A stretch of DNA of 7,863 bases from Candidatus Poribacteria bacterium (GTDB lineage: Bacteria > Poribacteria > DTPJ01): assembly GCA_011334435.1 (NCBI GenBank), contig DTPJ01000268.1, forward strand, positions 1 through 7,863, given 5' to 3'. Within the stretch, counting starts at the first letter, position 1. The number at the start of each line of letters is the position of its first letter. The notes under the pieces were generated by a model that did not search any database, was not told the DNA's origin, and worked only from the letters and a program-made list of their open reading frames with translations. Positions 1 to 6,045 of the stretch are shown here, in pieces. The position numbers and the translations under genes were made by a program.

Positions 1-35
1 AGGGTTAAAAGTTAAAGGTTAAAGGTTAAAAGTTG

Positions 36-51
36 AAGGAGTCTGCCTGAA
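36..51 (+). repeat. First copy of 16-mer AAGGAGT[C/G]TGCCTGAA, containing a Shine-Dalgarno
   Basis: This 16-mer matches 522-537 at 15 of 16 positions. The second copy is the ribosome-binding region of the URO-D-like gene. Here the bases that follow are CAT instead of ATG and no open frame follows, so this copy could be a relic leader or one copy of a dispersed segment. It directly abuts the left GTTAAAG array. Confidence 0.55.
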
Positions 52-250
52 CATTTTCAAAAATTCCTGTCTTTTTACTAAACTTTGGACAATTTTGAAT
101 TAAAAAATATTGTTAGCTAAACAAATTTATTTTTAATAACAAGAAAAAATATCAAATTCCTCTTCTTTATCCTATACGCATTAAGTTAAGGATTTTTAAC
201 CCCGAATGGGTGATATATTTATAGAAAACACATAAATAAAAAACCTTTTA

Positions 251-264
251 GCTCCATCAGGAGC
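251..264. repeat. Small perfect palindrome (GCTCC-ATCA-GGAGC)
   Basis: A 5-bp GC-rich stem with a 4-base loop sits in otherwise AT-rich DNA. Flanking TTT (247-249) and AAA (266-268) add three pairs after an A250/G265 mismatch. It is followed by GAAATATAACC rather than a T-run, so it is a poor intrinsic terminator on the plus strand. Read on the minus strand it is followed by TAAAAGG, again not a T-run. It looks more like the core of a dispersed palindromic repeat. Confidence 0.45.
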
Positions 265-521
265 GAAATATAACCTTTAACTTTTAACCTTTAACCATAC
301 TTATTTTAGGAAATATCTGAACTCATATTTGAACATCAGAAGGACATCAGAAGAGGATTGTGAATTTGCCTTGCTTTTGGTATCAAATATAGAATAAAAT
401 ATATTGGAGAATCGGAGAAATCTATTAAAAAAGTTATTCATTTCGCTTATCCAGAACGAAATTTTCTGTTACGTTTCGCTAATCTAAAACTTGATTTTAG
501 GAAAAACATCTCAAAAACATT

Positions 522-527
522 AAGGAG
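522..527 (+). promoter_or_regulatory. Ribosome binding site deciding the start of the URO-D-like gene
   Basis: AAGGAG lies 10 bases before ATG 538 and 13 before ATG 541, but only one base before the upstream in-frame GTG at 529. The spacing therefore favours 538 over the longer frame beginning at 529. Confidence 0.7.
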
Positions 528-537
528 TGTGCCTGAA

Positions 538-1527
538 ATGATGACTTCCAGAGAGATAATTATTGCTAACCTAGAACATAAAAACCCTGAGCGACCCGGT
601 ATGGCTTTTTCTGGCAACCGTTTAAATGATTTTATAGGTGCAGGGTTAGGTCGGTCCGAAACTTACGAGCCAAAACGTTGGACTGAAGGTGAATTTGAAT
701 ATTACGATGACGAATGGGGTAATATTTGGTTTCGGTTAATAGACCGAAGCGCAGGAGGCGAGATTTTTAAGCCTGCAATAACTGATTGGAAGCAATTAGA
801 TACAATGGTCTTGCCTGACTATGATAATCCTAAACGTTATGAACATATAAAAGCGCATTTTTCACAGCCAACTGATAAATTTAAGATGTTTCACATGCCC
901 GGTTGGATTTTTGCAACCAGTAGATATTTACGAAAAATGGAGATATATTTTATGGATTTAATAGAGTATAGAGAAGAAATAGAGCGTCTCCATAAAATAG
1001 TCACTGACTTGCTTGTTAATGTTATAAAAATGGCGGGAGAATGCGGAGCAGAAGGTATATTCTACTGTGAGGACTTAGGAACGCAGGACCGCGTCCTTAT
1101 GAGTCCGAAAATGTGGCGAGAGATTTTCAAACCTCATTATCTAAGGCTTACAGGGACTGCACATGAGTATGGTATGAAAGTTTTTATGCACTCATGCGGT
1201 TATAATTGGGAATTAATTGACGATCTCGTTGACGCAGGAGTGGATTGCCTTCAATTTGATCAACCAGCTGCTTATGATATGCCTGCCCTTGCGGAAAAAT
1301 TCAAGAAACTTAAAATTGCCCTATATTCTCCTGTGGATATTCAAAAGGTTTTACCGACGGGAAATCGTGAGTTTATAGAAGCGGAAGCAGAGAAGATGGT
1401 AAATCTTTTTAGAGGTTTTTATATTGCAAATAATTATGGTGATCTTCACGGAATAGGCGTCCTTCCTGAATGGGATATGTGGGCATACAAAGCTATATTA
1501 AGAGCTTCTGGAATAAAAGAGGAATAG
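538..1527 (+). CDS. Uroporphyrinogen decarboxylase-family protein (methyltransferase-like, not HemE)
   Basis: The product is about 329 aa, a normal length for the URO-D superfamily TIM barrel (uroporphyrinogen decarboxylases and the MtaA/MtbA-type cobalamin:CoM methyltransferases). Seen in sequence: an N-terminal 'TSREIIIANLEHKNPERP' segment (about residues 3-20) like the usual start of the family, a mid-barrel 'YCEDLGTQ' strand (from about 176), and 'MHSCG' with H218 and C220, which matches the His-x-Cys zinc motif of the methyltransferase branch. The RQAGR substrate loop expected in true HemE is absent, so haem synthesis is unlikely. A third zinc-ligand Cys near the C-terminus is not evident; the tail has 'GDLHGIGVLPEWDMW'. 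No signal peptide is seen, so it is probably cytoplasmic. It stands alone, with no corrinoid-protein gene beside it. The start was chosen from the AAGGAG 10 bases upstream; GTG 529 would add three residues. The family is fairly sure, the substrate unknown. Confidence 0.85.
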   Translation: MMTSREIIIANLEHKNPERPGMAFSGNRLNDFIGAGLGRSETYEPKRWTEGEFEYYDDEWGNIWFRLIDRSAGGEIFKPAITDWKQLDTMVLPDYDNPKRYEHIKAHFSQPTDKFKMFHMPGWIFATSRYLRKMEIYFMDLIEYREEIERLHKIVTDLLVNVIKMAGECGAEGIFYCEDLGTQDRVLMSPKMWREIFKPHYLRLTGTAHEYGMKVFMHSCGYNWELIDDLVDAGVDCLQFDQPAAYDMPALAEKFKKLKIALYSPVDIQKVLPTGNREFIEAEAEKMVNLFRGFYIANNYGDLHGIGVLPEWDMWAYKAILRASGIKEE

Positions 1528-1579
1528 AACCCTTTCATTATTTAAACCTAAGTTTCATCCAATGAGACCATAATTCCAT

Positions 1580-1621
1580 AAGGTTTCAAAAGCGTTCTAA
1601 AAGGTTTCAAAAGCGTTCTAA
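1580..1621. repeat. Perfect 21-bp tandem duplication
   Basis: Two identical, directly adjacent 21-bp units (1580-1600 and 1601-1621) begin AAGGTTTCAAAAG and end CGTTCTAA. The period is two helical turns and a multiple of three. A 71-codon minus-strand frame (1763 to 1548) stays open through it and would read a doubled FRTLLKP heptad. The duplication looks recent because the copies do not differ. Confidence 0.85.
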
Positions 1622-1996
1622 ACGTAATGATAATGCGTTTTATCAATGGATATAAAGGGTTGAAAACTACCTTGCATACCACTCTCATTGAACCACTAAT
1701 GGAAATTTTATTGTTTGTTTTATTGTGTTTTTTATGATTTTTTGATAATATCTTTTTTGCCATTGTTGATCCTACTTAAGGTTAAGGGTTTGTATTATCT
1801 TTATGATACCTTAAAAAGGTCACAATGGACTATATTTTCTTTTATTTTACTTGATGTAAAATCACTAAAAATGACTTGTTATTGGACTAAATTTAGATTT
1901 AAACTATCTTTATATAACAAGCCAAATCTGATAAATCTGCGTTAAGGCATAACATTTATGAGACATATATTAACTTTGATTTTTCTGTTAATCATT

Positions 1997-2003
1997 AAGG
2001 AGG
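1997..2003 (+). promoter_or_regulatory. Strong ribosome binding site favouring the 2009 start
   Basis: AAGGAGG is a full anti-16S match five bases before ATG 2009. The competing upstream start at 1958 has only TTAAGG (1942-1947), 10 bases away. If translation starts at 1958, this motif would lie inside the coding sequence and encode part of Ile-Lys-Glu-Ala. Confidence 0.7.
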
Positions 2004-2008
2004 CAGTC

Positions 2009-3970
2009 ATGGCTCAGTCAACTGATTGGACAACCGTTTTTATTCCCAAAGATGGACGCACAGAGGTCCGACATTTGGATATGGTTTTTACATTTCCTAA
2101 CTATACAACAAGGGCTATTTGGGAATCACGTTCTGAACACTTACGAAAACGCATCTTGACAAGCACGGGTTTATATCCTATGCCAGAGAGATGCCCATTA
2201 AATCCCAAAGTGACAGGAAAAATTGAGGGCGAAGACTATACGATAGAGAATGTATATTTTGAAAGCATACCGGGCTTTTTTGTGACTGGAAATCTTTATC
2301 GCCCAAAAGGGAAGCAAGGACCATTTCCTGCGATAGCAAATCCTCATGGGCATTGGGTGCATGGTAGGTTAGAAAATCAGGAATTAGGTTCTATTCCGGG
2401 CAGATGTATCAATTATGCGAGGCTCGGATTTGTCTCATTTGCTTATGACATGATAGGTTATAACGATAGCAAACTCCAAGTTCCTCATACTTACGGAAGC
2501 GATCCAAAGGGCTATCTATGGGGAATTAGCTTGATGGGATTGCAACTATGGAACAGCATAAGAGTTATAGATTTTCTACAATCATTGCCCGATGTTGATC
2601 CTGATAGGATCGGTTGCACAGGTGCTTCTGGTGGAGGGACACAGACGTTTATGCTTATGTCTATTGATAAACGCGTCAAAGTCTCTGTGCCAGCGGTTAT
2701 GATCTCCGCTTATATGCAAGGCGGTTGTCTATGCGAAAATGCTCCTAACCTTCGTATTGACTGCTTCAATGTTGAGATCGGGGCTATGATGGCGCCAAGA
2801 CCTATGCTTATGCTATCATGCACGGGTGATTGGACTAGTCACACTCCAGAGGTTGAGTATCCTGCAATAAGAGGGATATATCAGATGTATGATGCAGTTG
2901 ATAAGGTTAAAAATGTCCATGTCAATGCGGGTCATAACTATAATCAAGAAAGCAGAGAAGCATCTTATGGTTGGTTTAGTAAATGGCTACTTGGCGTTGG
3001 AGATGGAAACAGTATTAAAGAAACACCATTTGAACTGCCAAATTCAGAAGATATGTTAGTTTTTCCAGATGGTAAATTGCCAGAAAACGCCATCACTGGC
3101 GATCAACTTATGGCATATCTTATTGACAAAGCCAAATCACAGATACTATCGCTTAAACCGAAAGATTCTGCAACACTCCAAGCTTATCGTGATGTTATGG
3201 GCGTTGTGTATCAATATGCAATTAATGCCAAACAGCCTGAAACATGCGATCTTAAAATTGAAAAGGTGAACGAAGAAAAGCGAGATAACTATCGTTTAGA
3301 GAGGCTTATCATTGGTCAAAAAAGCGTTGGAGAACGGATACCATCATTGCTATTTGTCCCAGAAAATCCGACAGGTGCGGTCTTGATAGTTCATCAATTT
3401 GGAAAGTCCGCTCTCGCAGATGGAGATTCCCCAAGTCCGTTAGTCAAGGGTCTTTTAGCTAAAAGTAAGATCGTGCTTGGGATTGATACATTTAAGACAG
3501 GAGAAACTGCTTTAATCAGTAGAAATGAAAGTATAAATCATTTCTACACATATAATTTAAGCGATACCGCATTAAGGATACAGGATATTCTCACTGGGTT
3601 AGCATATCTACAATCGCTTGCATACACAGTTGATCTTATCGGATTAGATCAGGCTGGTATTTGGTGTCTGCTTGCCCGTGGATTAGCAAGAAATGTGAAT
3701 AAAACAATCATTGACGCCAATCAAATTGACTATGAAAATGATGATGTATGGGTCAAAGATTTATTTATCCCTCATATAAGAAAAGCTGGGGATTTGCGAA
3801 CGTCATCGGTCTTGATTGCCCCAAATAAACTCTATATTCATAATATATCTGATAGCTTTCCGTCAGAATGGTTCAGGGATATATATTCAGTTGTAGGGTC
3901 TCCCGAATCATTGCACATTCAAGCCGAAAAGATGAGTGATCAGGGAATTTTAAACATATATAAGGAATAA
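2009..3970 (+). CDS. Two-domain alpha/beta hydrolase, acetyl xylan esterase (AXE1)/dienelactone-hydrolase-like
   Basis: The product is 653 aa from ATG 2009 (670 aa from ATG 1958). The first ~330 residues form an alpha/beta-hydrolase domain. The oxyanion-hole region is 'PHGHW' (112-116). The nucleophile elbow 'GASGGG' puts the Ser at 207. A probable acid is Asp274 in 'TGDW' and the probable general base is His309 in 'AGHNY'. The combination resembles carbohydrate deacetylases and related carboxylic-ester hydrolases. A second fold-like half follows from about 435: 'VLIVHQFGK' (458-466) recalls the oxyanion strand and 'LIGLDQAG' (543-550) sits where the elbow should be, but Gln548 replaces the Ser, so this half is probably non-catalytic. 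The stop is five bases from the next start, indicating an operon. From 2009 the protein lacks a signal peptide; from 1958 it would gain MRHILTLIFLLII-KEAVMA, a plausible but charged signal peptide. The substrate is unknown; an acylated sugar or other ester is an inference. Confidence 0.85.
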   Translation: MAQSTDWTTVFIPKDGRTEVRHLDMVFTFPNYTTRAIWESRSEHLRKRILTSTGLYPMPERCPLNPKVTGKIEGEDYTIENVYFESIPGFFVTGNLYRPKGKQGPFPAIANPHGHWVHGRLENQELGSIPGRCINYARLGFVSFAYDMIGYNDSKLQVPHTYGSDPKGYLWGISLMGLQLWNSIRVIDFLQSLPDVDPDRIGCTGASGGGTQTFMLMSIDKRVKVSVPAVMISAYMQGGCLCENAPNLRIDCFNVEIGAMMAPRPMLMLSCTGDWTSHTPEVEYPAIRGIYQMYDAVDKVKNVHVNAGHNYNQESREASYGWFSKWLLGVGDGNSIKETPFELPNSEDMLVFPDGKLPENAITGDQLMAYLIDKAKSQILSLKPKDSATLQAYRDVMGVVYQYAINAKQPETCDLKIEKVNEEKRDNYRLERLIIGQKSVGERIPSLLFVPENPTGAVLIVHQFGKSALADGDSPSPLVKGLLAKSKIVLGIDTFKTGETALISRNESINHFYTYNLSDTALRIQDILTGLAYLQSLAYTVDLIGLDQAGIWCLLARGLARNVNKTIIDANQIDYENDDVWVKDLFIPHIRKAGDLRTSSVLIAPNKLYIHNISDSFPSEWFRDIYSVVGSPESLHIQAEKMSDQGILNIYKE

Positions 3971-3975
3971 GATAA

Positions 3976-5649
3976 ATGAATGCTTGGCAGGCGATAGTTG
4001 AGGCAATTGAAAAAGAGAAAATAGGACATATATTTGGGCTTCCTGGCGGGGATCTATTCTTTGATGCCCTTTATGATCATCCAAAGATAAAGCCCGTGCT
4101 TGTCAGAGAAGAAAGCTCTGGTGTGTTTATGGCAATGGCTTATGCACGTATGACGGGCAAACCCGGTTTATGTTATGCTTCCAGTGGACCTGGCGTTGCA
4201 AACCTTATTCCGGGGATTATGGAAGCTGAATCTGCATGTATCCCAGTCATAGCAGTTGCAGGGGCATCAAGCACGAAAAATGCTGGAATGGGAGCATTTC
4301 AAGAAGCTGACCAAATTTCTATGATGAAACCCATAACTAAATGGGCAGAACGAGTAACTATGCCTGAACGTGTTCCTTGGATTATGAGAAGGGCGTTTTC
4401 TATTGCCTGTAATGGCAAACCCGGACCGGTATTTGTTGAAGTGCCAAAAGATATTGGAAGGATTGACGCAAAAATACCTGAATATGTGCCTTCTATATAT
4501 CCGTTAAGGACATCAGGCGATCCTCATGCCATTGCTAACGCGGTTGATCTTTTGTTAAAGGCAAAACGCCCGATCATCGTCGCTGGTGGAGGTGCCTTAT
4601 CTTCAAAAGCCTACGATGAAGTAAGTCAGCTTGCAGAAATGTTAGATATACCGATAATGACGACACCATGCGGTAGAAGCATAATTCCAGAAGATTATCT
4701 GCTTGCTTTCGGCTTGGTCGGACTCTATTTTAGCAAACTTGGTGAGGAAATATATAATTCTGCTGATCTTTTGATGACGATCGGATCTCGTAATGAAGAA
4801 TTTCAATCAGGTGTCCATAGCTTCTTTCCAAAAGGGGCTAAATATATTCAAATAGACATTGATCCTTTTGAGATAGGACGTAATTGGATACCTGATGTCC
4901 CTATCGTCGGCGATGCAAGTATGATATTAGCTGAAATGATTATATCAATAAAAGATAGGATTGGAAGTCAAAAGAGAAAAAACTCTTGGACAAGCGAACT
5001 TCTCAAAGAAAAAGAAAAATATGAGCAAGAAGTCAAAAAGGAATGTATGGTTGATGATGTTCCAATAAAGACAAAGCGAGTGATATGGGAACTTAATCAT
5101 ATTTTTGGAAAAGACACAATCTTAGTCAACGAGAATGGCTCTCAGGACTTATGGTCATATTATCATCCGTATTATAAAGTGCTTGATATTAATTCTTGTA
5201 TAGCGCCCGGCGAACAGACTTGTATGGGATTTGGAGTTTCTGGTGCGATCGGTGCAAAGTTAGCACAACCATCAAAGAAGGTCGTTTGCACAACAGGCGA
5301 TGGTGCTTTTCAGATGTTTATGAAGGAATTGCCAACTGCATTGCAATATGATGCCCCTGTTACGTATATAGTGTTGAATAACTTTGGGCTTGGATGGATA
5401 AAATTCGGTCAAAAACGTCGTGGTAATAGATTTATTGCAACGGATTTTAGCACTCAGCCAAATTTTGCAACGATCGCAAAAGCTAATGGTTGTTATGGAG
5501 AGAGAATAGAAAAACCTGAAAATATCAGATCAGCATTACAAAATGCCTTAAAAGCAAATGACGAAGGCAAACCTGCTGTTTTGGATTTTGTCGTTGATGG
5601 ATGGGACTTTGCCCCCGGTTTTTTAAGTTATTACAATAAGTTAGGATAA
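3976..5649 (+). CDS. Thiamine diphosphate-dependent enzyme, acetolactate-synthase-like
   Basis: The 557-aa product has the full three-domain layout of the acetolactate synthase / benzoylformate decarboxylase / oxalyl-CoA decarboxylase family. The PYR domain (about 1-165) has 'IFGLPGG' near the start, the cofactor-activating Glu45 in 'VREESSG', and 'GKPGPVFVEVPKDIG' (147-161). A central domain (about 185-320) begins near 'KRPIIVAGGGALS'. The ThDP-binding domain (about 370-545) has the GDG motif at 441-443 and the paired NN at 468-469. Glu45 argues against glyoxylate carboligase, which lacks it. No acetolactate-synthase small subunit follows, so a catabolic decarboxylase or ligase is as likely as valine/isoleucine synthesis. 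Whether the central domain binds FAD or a CoA/ADP group cannot be told by eye. Its AAGGA (3962-3966) overlaps the end of the hydrolase gene, suggesting translational coupling and shared expression. The family is firm, the reaction open. Confidence 0.88.
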   Translation: MNAWQAIVEAIEKEKIGHIFGLPGGDLFFDALYDHPKIKPVLVREESSGVFMAMAYARMTGKPGLCYASSGPGVANLIPGIMEAESACIPVIAVAGASSTKNAGMGAFQEADQISMMKPITKWAERVTMPERVPWIMRRAFSIACNGKPGPVFVEVPKDIGRIDAKIPEYVPSIYPLRTSGDPHAIANAVDLLLKAKRPIIVAGGGALSSKAYDEVSQLAEMLDIPIMTTPCGRSIIPEDYLLAFGLVGLYFSKLGEEIYNSADLLMTIGSRNEEFQSGVHSFFPKGAKYIQIDIDPFEIGRNWIPDVPIVGDASMILAEMIISIKDRIGSQKRKNSWTSELLKEKEKYEQEVKKECMVDDVPIKTKRVIWELNHIFGKDTILVNENGSQDLWSYYHPYYKVLDINSCIAPGEQTCMGFGVSGAIGAKLAQPSKKVVCTTGDGAFQMFMKELPTALQYDAPVTYIVLNNFGLGWIKFGQKRRGNRFIATDFSTQPNFATIAKANGCYGERIEKPENIRSALQNALKANDEGKPAVLDFVVDGWDFAPGFLSYYNKLG

Positions 5650-5761
5650 GTGATCCTTAGACTATATAGCAGGTTTTTTATATTTGTAACACTATTGACT
5701 GATTAGCGATTAGTAGAAATTCCTCAACTAGATCTTCTGAATGCTCAAAGCAATTGTGACC

Positions 5762-5806
5762 ATGTATATACCCATAATATATATACCCATAATGTATATA
5801 CCCATA
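5762..5806. repeat. Three tandem 15-bp units ATGTATATACCCATA
   Basis: Units lie at 5762-5776, 5777-5791 and 5792-5806, plus a partial ATG at 5807-5809. Copies 1 and 3 are identical; copy 2 has A instead of G at its third base. The array is inside the inverted-repeat element. Just after it, AATGC (5806-5810) can pair with GCATT (5824-5828). Confidence 0.85.
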
Positions 5807-5877
5807 ATGCTCATTCTTTTAGGGCATTGATGTTGCTGATATTTATATGCTGGAACTTGCTTTTTCCCTTTATTTTT

Positions 5878-5907
5878 TTGACTAAATAACTTTAGATAAA
5901 ATATAAT
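5878..5907 (+). promoter_or_regulatory. Candidate sigma70-type promoter inside the inverted-repeat element
   Basis: TTGACT (5878-5883) and a perfect TATAAT (5902-5907) are separated by 18 bp. Transcription would begin near 5914 and give a leader of about 130 nt to the aminotransferase gene. It lies within the MITE-like segment, so the element may provide the promoter. The AT-rich setting makes chance matches common. Confidence 0.45.
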
Positions 5908-5954
5908 TTTATTGGAGTATATGTTGAGGAATTTCTATCAGGTTACAAAAAACC

Positions 5955-5983
5955 TTGACTGAAAAGGCTTGATCTGGTATATT
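5955..5983 (+). promoter_or_regulatory. Candidate sigma70-type promoter for the aminotransferase gene
   Basis: TTGACT (5955-5960) and TATATT (5978-5983) have the ideal 17-bp spacing, each matching 5 of 6 consensus bases. Transcription would begin near 5990 and leave a leader of about 55 nt. The -35 box starts directly after the right outer arm (5942-5954) of the inverted repeats. An exact TATAAT at 5988-5993 is also nearby but has no well-spaced -35. Confidence 0.5.
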
Positions 5984-6045
5984 TGACTATAATCTTTTCA
6001 CATCAAAAACAGAAATTATAATAAATACAGGAGATAGTTTTTTCT

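Larger units (their letters stand above)
17..296. repeat. Inverted GTTAAAG heptad arrays flanking a palindromic intergenic element
   Basis: The left arm (17-39) consists of tandem GGTTAAA / GTTAAAAG-type units. The right arm (274-296) is its reverse complement with 22 of 23 positions matching; the mismatch is G at 35. The arms enclose about 234 bp that includes a hairpin GCTCC-ATCA-GGAGC (251-264), extendable by three A/T pairs after one mismatch, and a weaker ACCC/GGGT stem (199-202 with 208-211). The left array extends further out, to about position 4. This may be a dispersed intergenic repeat of the host genome. No open reading frame lies inside, so any mobility would depend on proteins encoded elsewhere. 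Confidence 0.6.
1..537. other. Non-coding, repeat-rich region upstream of the URO-D-like gene
   Basis: No convincing gene is present. The stretch is strongly AT-rich. It contains inverted GTTAAAG-type arrays (17-39 and 274-296), a small palindrome (251-264), an 11-bp tandem repeat ACATCAGAAGG/A (333-343 and 344-354), an 11-bp direct repeat ATTTTAGGAAA (303-313 and 494-504), two copies of TTTCGCT 33 bp apart (441-447 and 474-480), and a 16-mer containing a Shine-Dalgarno sequence that recurs at 36-51 and 522-537. A weak sigma70-like pair, TTGCTT (371-376) and TAAAAT (395-400) with an 18-bp spacer, could drive the downstream gene, but in such AT-rich DNA it is only a possibility. Whatever lies left of the window cannot be judged. 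Confidence 0.7.
1528..2008. other. Non-coding AT-rich gap with repeats, upstream of the hydrolase gene
   Basis: I see no supported gene. It contains the 21-bp tandem duplication at 1580-1621, a short stem AAACG/CGTTT (1620-1624 with 1636-1640), and two widely spaced 8-bp inverted pairs: AACCCTTT/AAAGGGTT (1528-1535, 1654-1661) and CAATGAGA/TCTCATTG (1560-1567, 1683-1690). No stem followed by a T-run is visible after the URO-D-like gene, so its transcription stop is unlocated. A weak promoter candidate for the downstream operon is TTGGAC (1882-1887) with TATCTT (1905-1910), spacer 17. Open frames here are low-complexity; the last 51 bases are in frame with the hydrolase and may be its N-terminus. 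Confidence 0.6.
5714..5937. mobile_element. Candidate miniature inverted-repeat element (MITE-like)
   Basis: A perfect 15-bp inverted repeat, TAGAAATTCCTCAAC at 5714-5728 and its complement at 5923-5937, brackets a 224-bp non-coding segment. Because both ends read TA, it can be viewed as 13-bp terminal repeats inserted at a duplicated TA, as for IS630/Tc1-mariner-type elements; that is an inference. Outside it, GGTTTTTT...TGTAAC (5672-5690, interrupted by 6 extra bases) is inverted at 5942-5954, so the original repeat may have been about 32 bp with a disrupted left end. There is no transposase inside. It may instead be a folded regulatory or transcribed structure. Confidence 0.5.
5650..6045. 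other. Non-coding gap with nested inverted repeats, tandem repeat and promoters
   Basis: No gene is visible. The left part follows the ThDP gene with a weak AGGAT/ATCCT stem over the stop codon (5643-5647 with 5653-5657) and a T6 run at 5674-5679; the two are 16 bases apart, so this is not a convincing terminator. The middle holds the inverted-repeat element and 15-bp tandem repeats listed separately. The right part carries two promoter candidates and AGGAG (6029-6033), 12 bases before ATG 6046, the ribosome binding site of the aminotransferase gene. Confidence 0.7.

Noticed and set aside
538..1527. True uroporphyrinogen decarboxylase (hemE)
   Set aside because: The conserved RQAGR loop near the N-terminus is missing and no other haem gene is nearby.
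1548..1763. 71-codon minus-strand frame
   Set aside because: It has a possible AGGAT and ATG, but there is no recognisable domain, a Lys/Asn-rich start, and it runs through a tandem repeat. Not listed as a gene; kept as a finding only.
1715..1945. 76-codon plus-strand frame rich in hydrophobic residues
   Set aside because: It begins at TTG with no ribosome binding site, lies in AT-rich low-complexity DNA, and resembles no known protein.
3069..3269. 66-codon plus-strand frame inside the hydrolase gene
   Set aside because: It overlaps a well-supported gene in another frame and has no features of its own.
5643..5679. Rho-independent terminator after the ThDP gene
   Set aside because: The AGGAT/ATCCT stem is only 5 bp, overlaps the stop codon and is 16 bases from the T-run.
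5762..5806. CRISPR-like array
   Set aside because: The units are directly adjacent 15-mers with no spacers and no cas genes nearby.
5955..5993. Promoter using TTGACT 5955 with the exact TATAAT at 5988
   Set aside because: The spacer would be 27 bp, too long; TATATT at 5978 gives the correct 17 bp.
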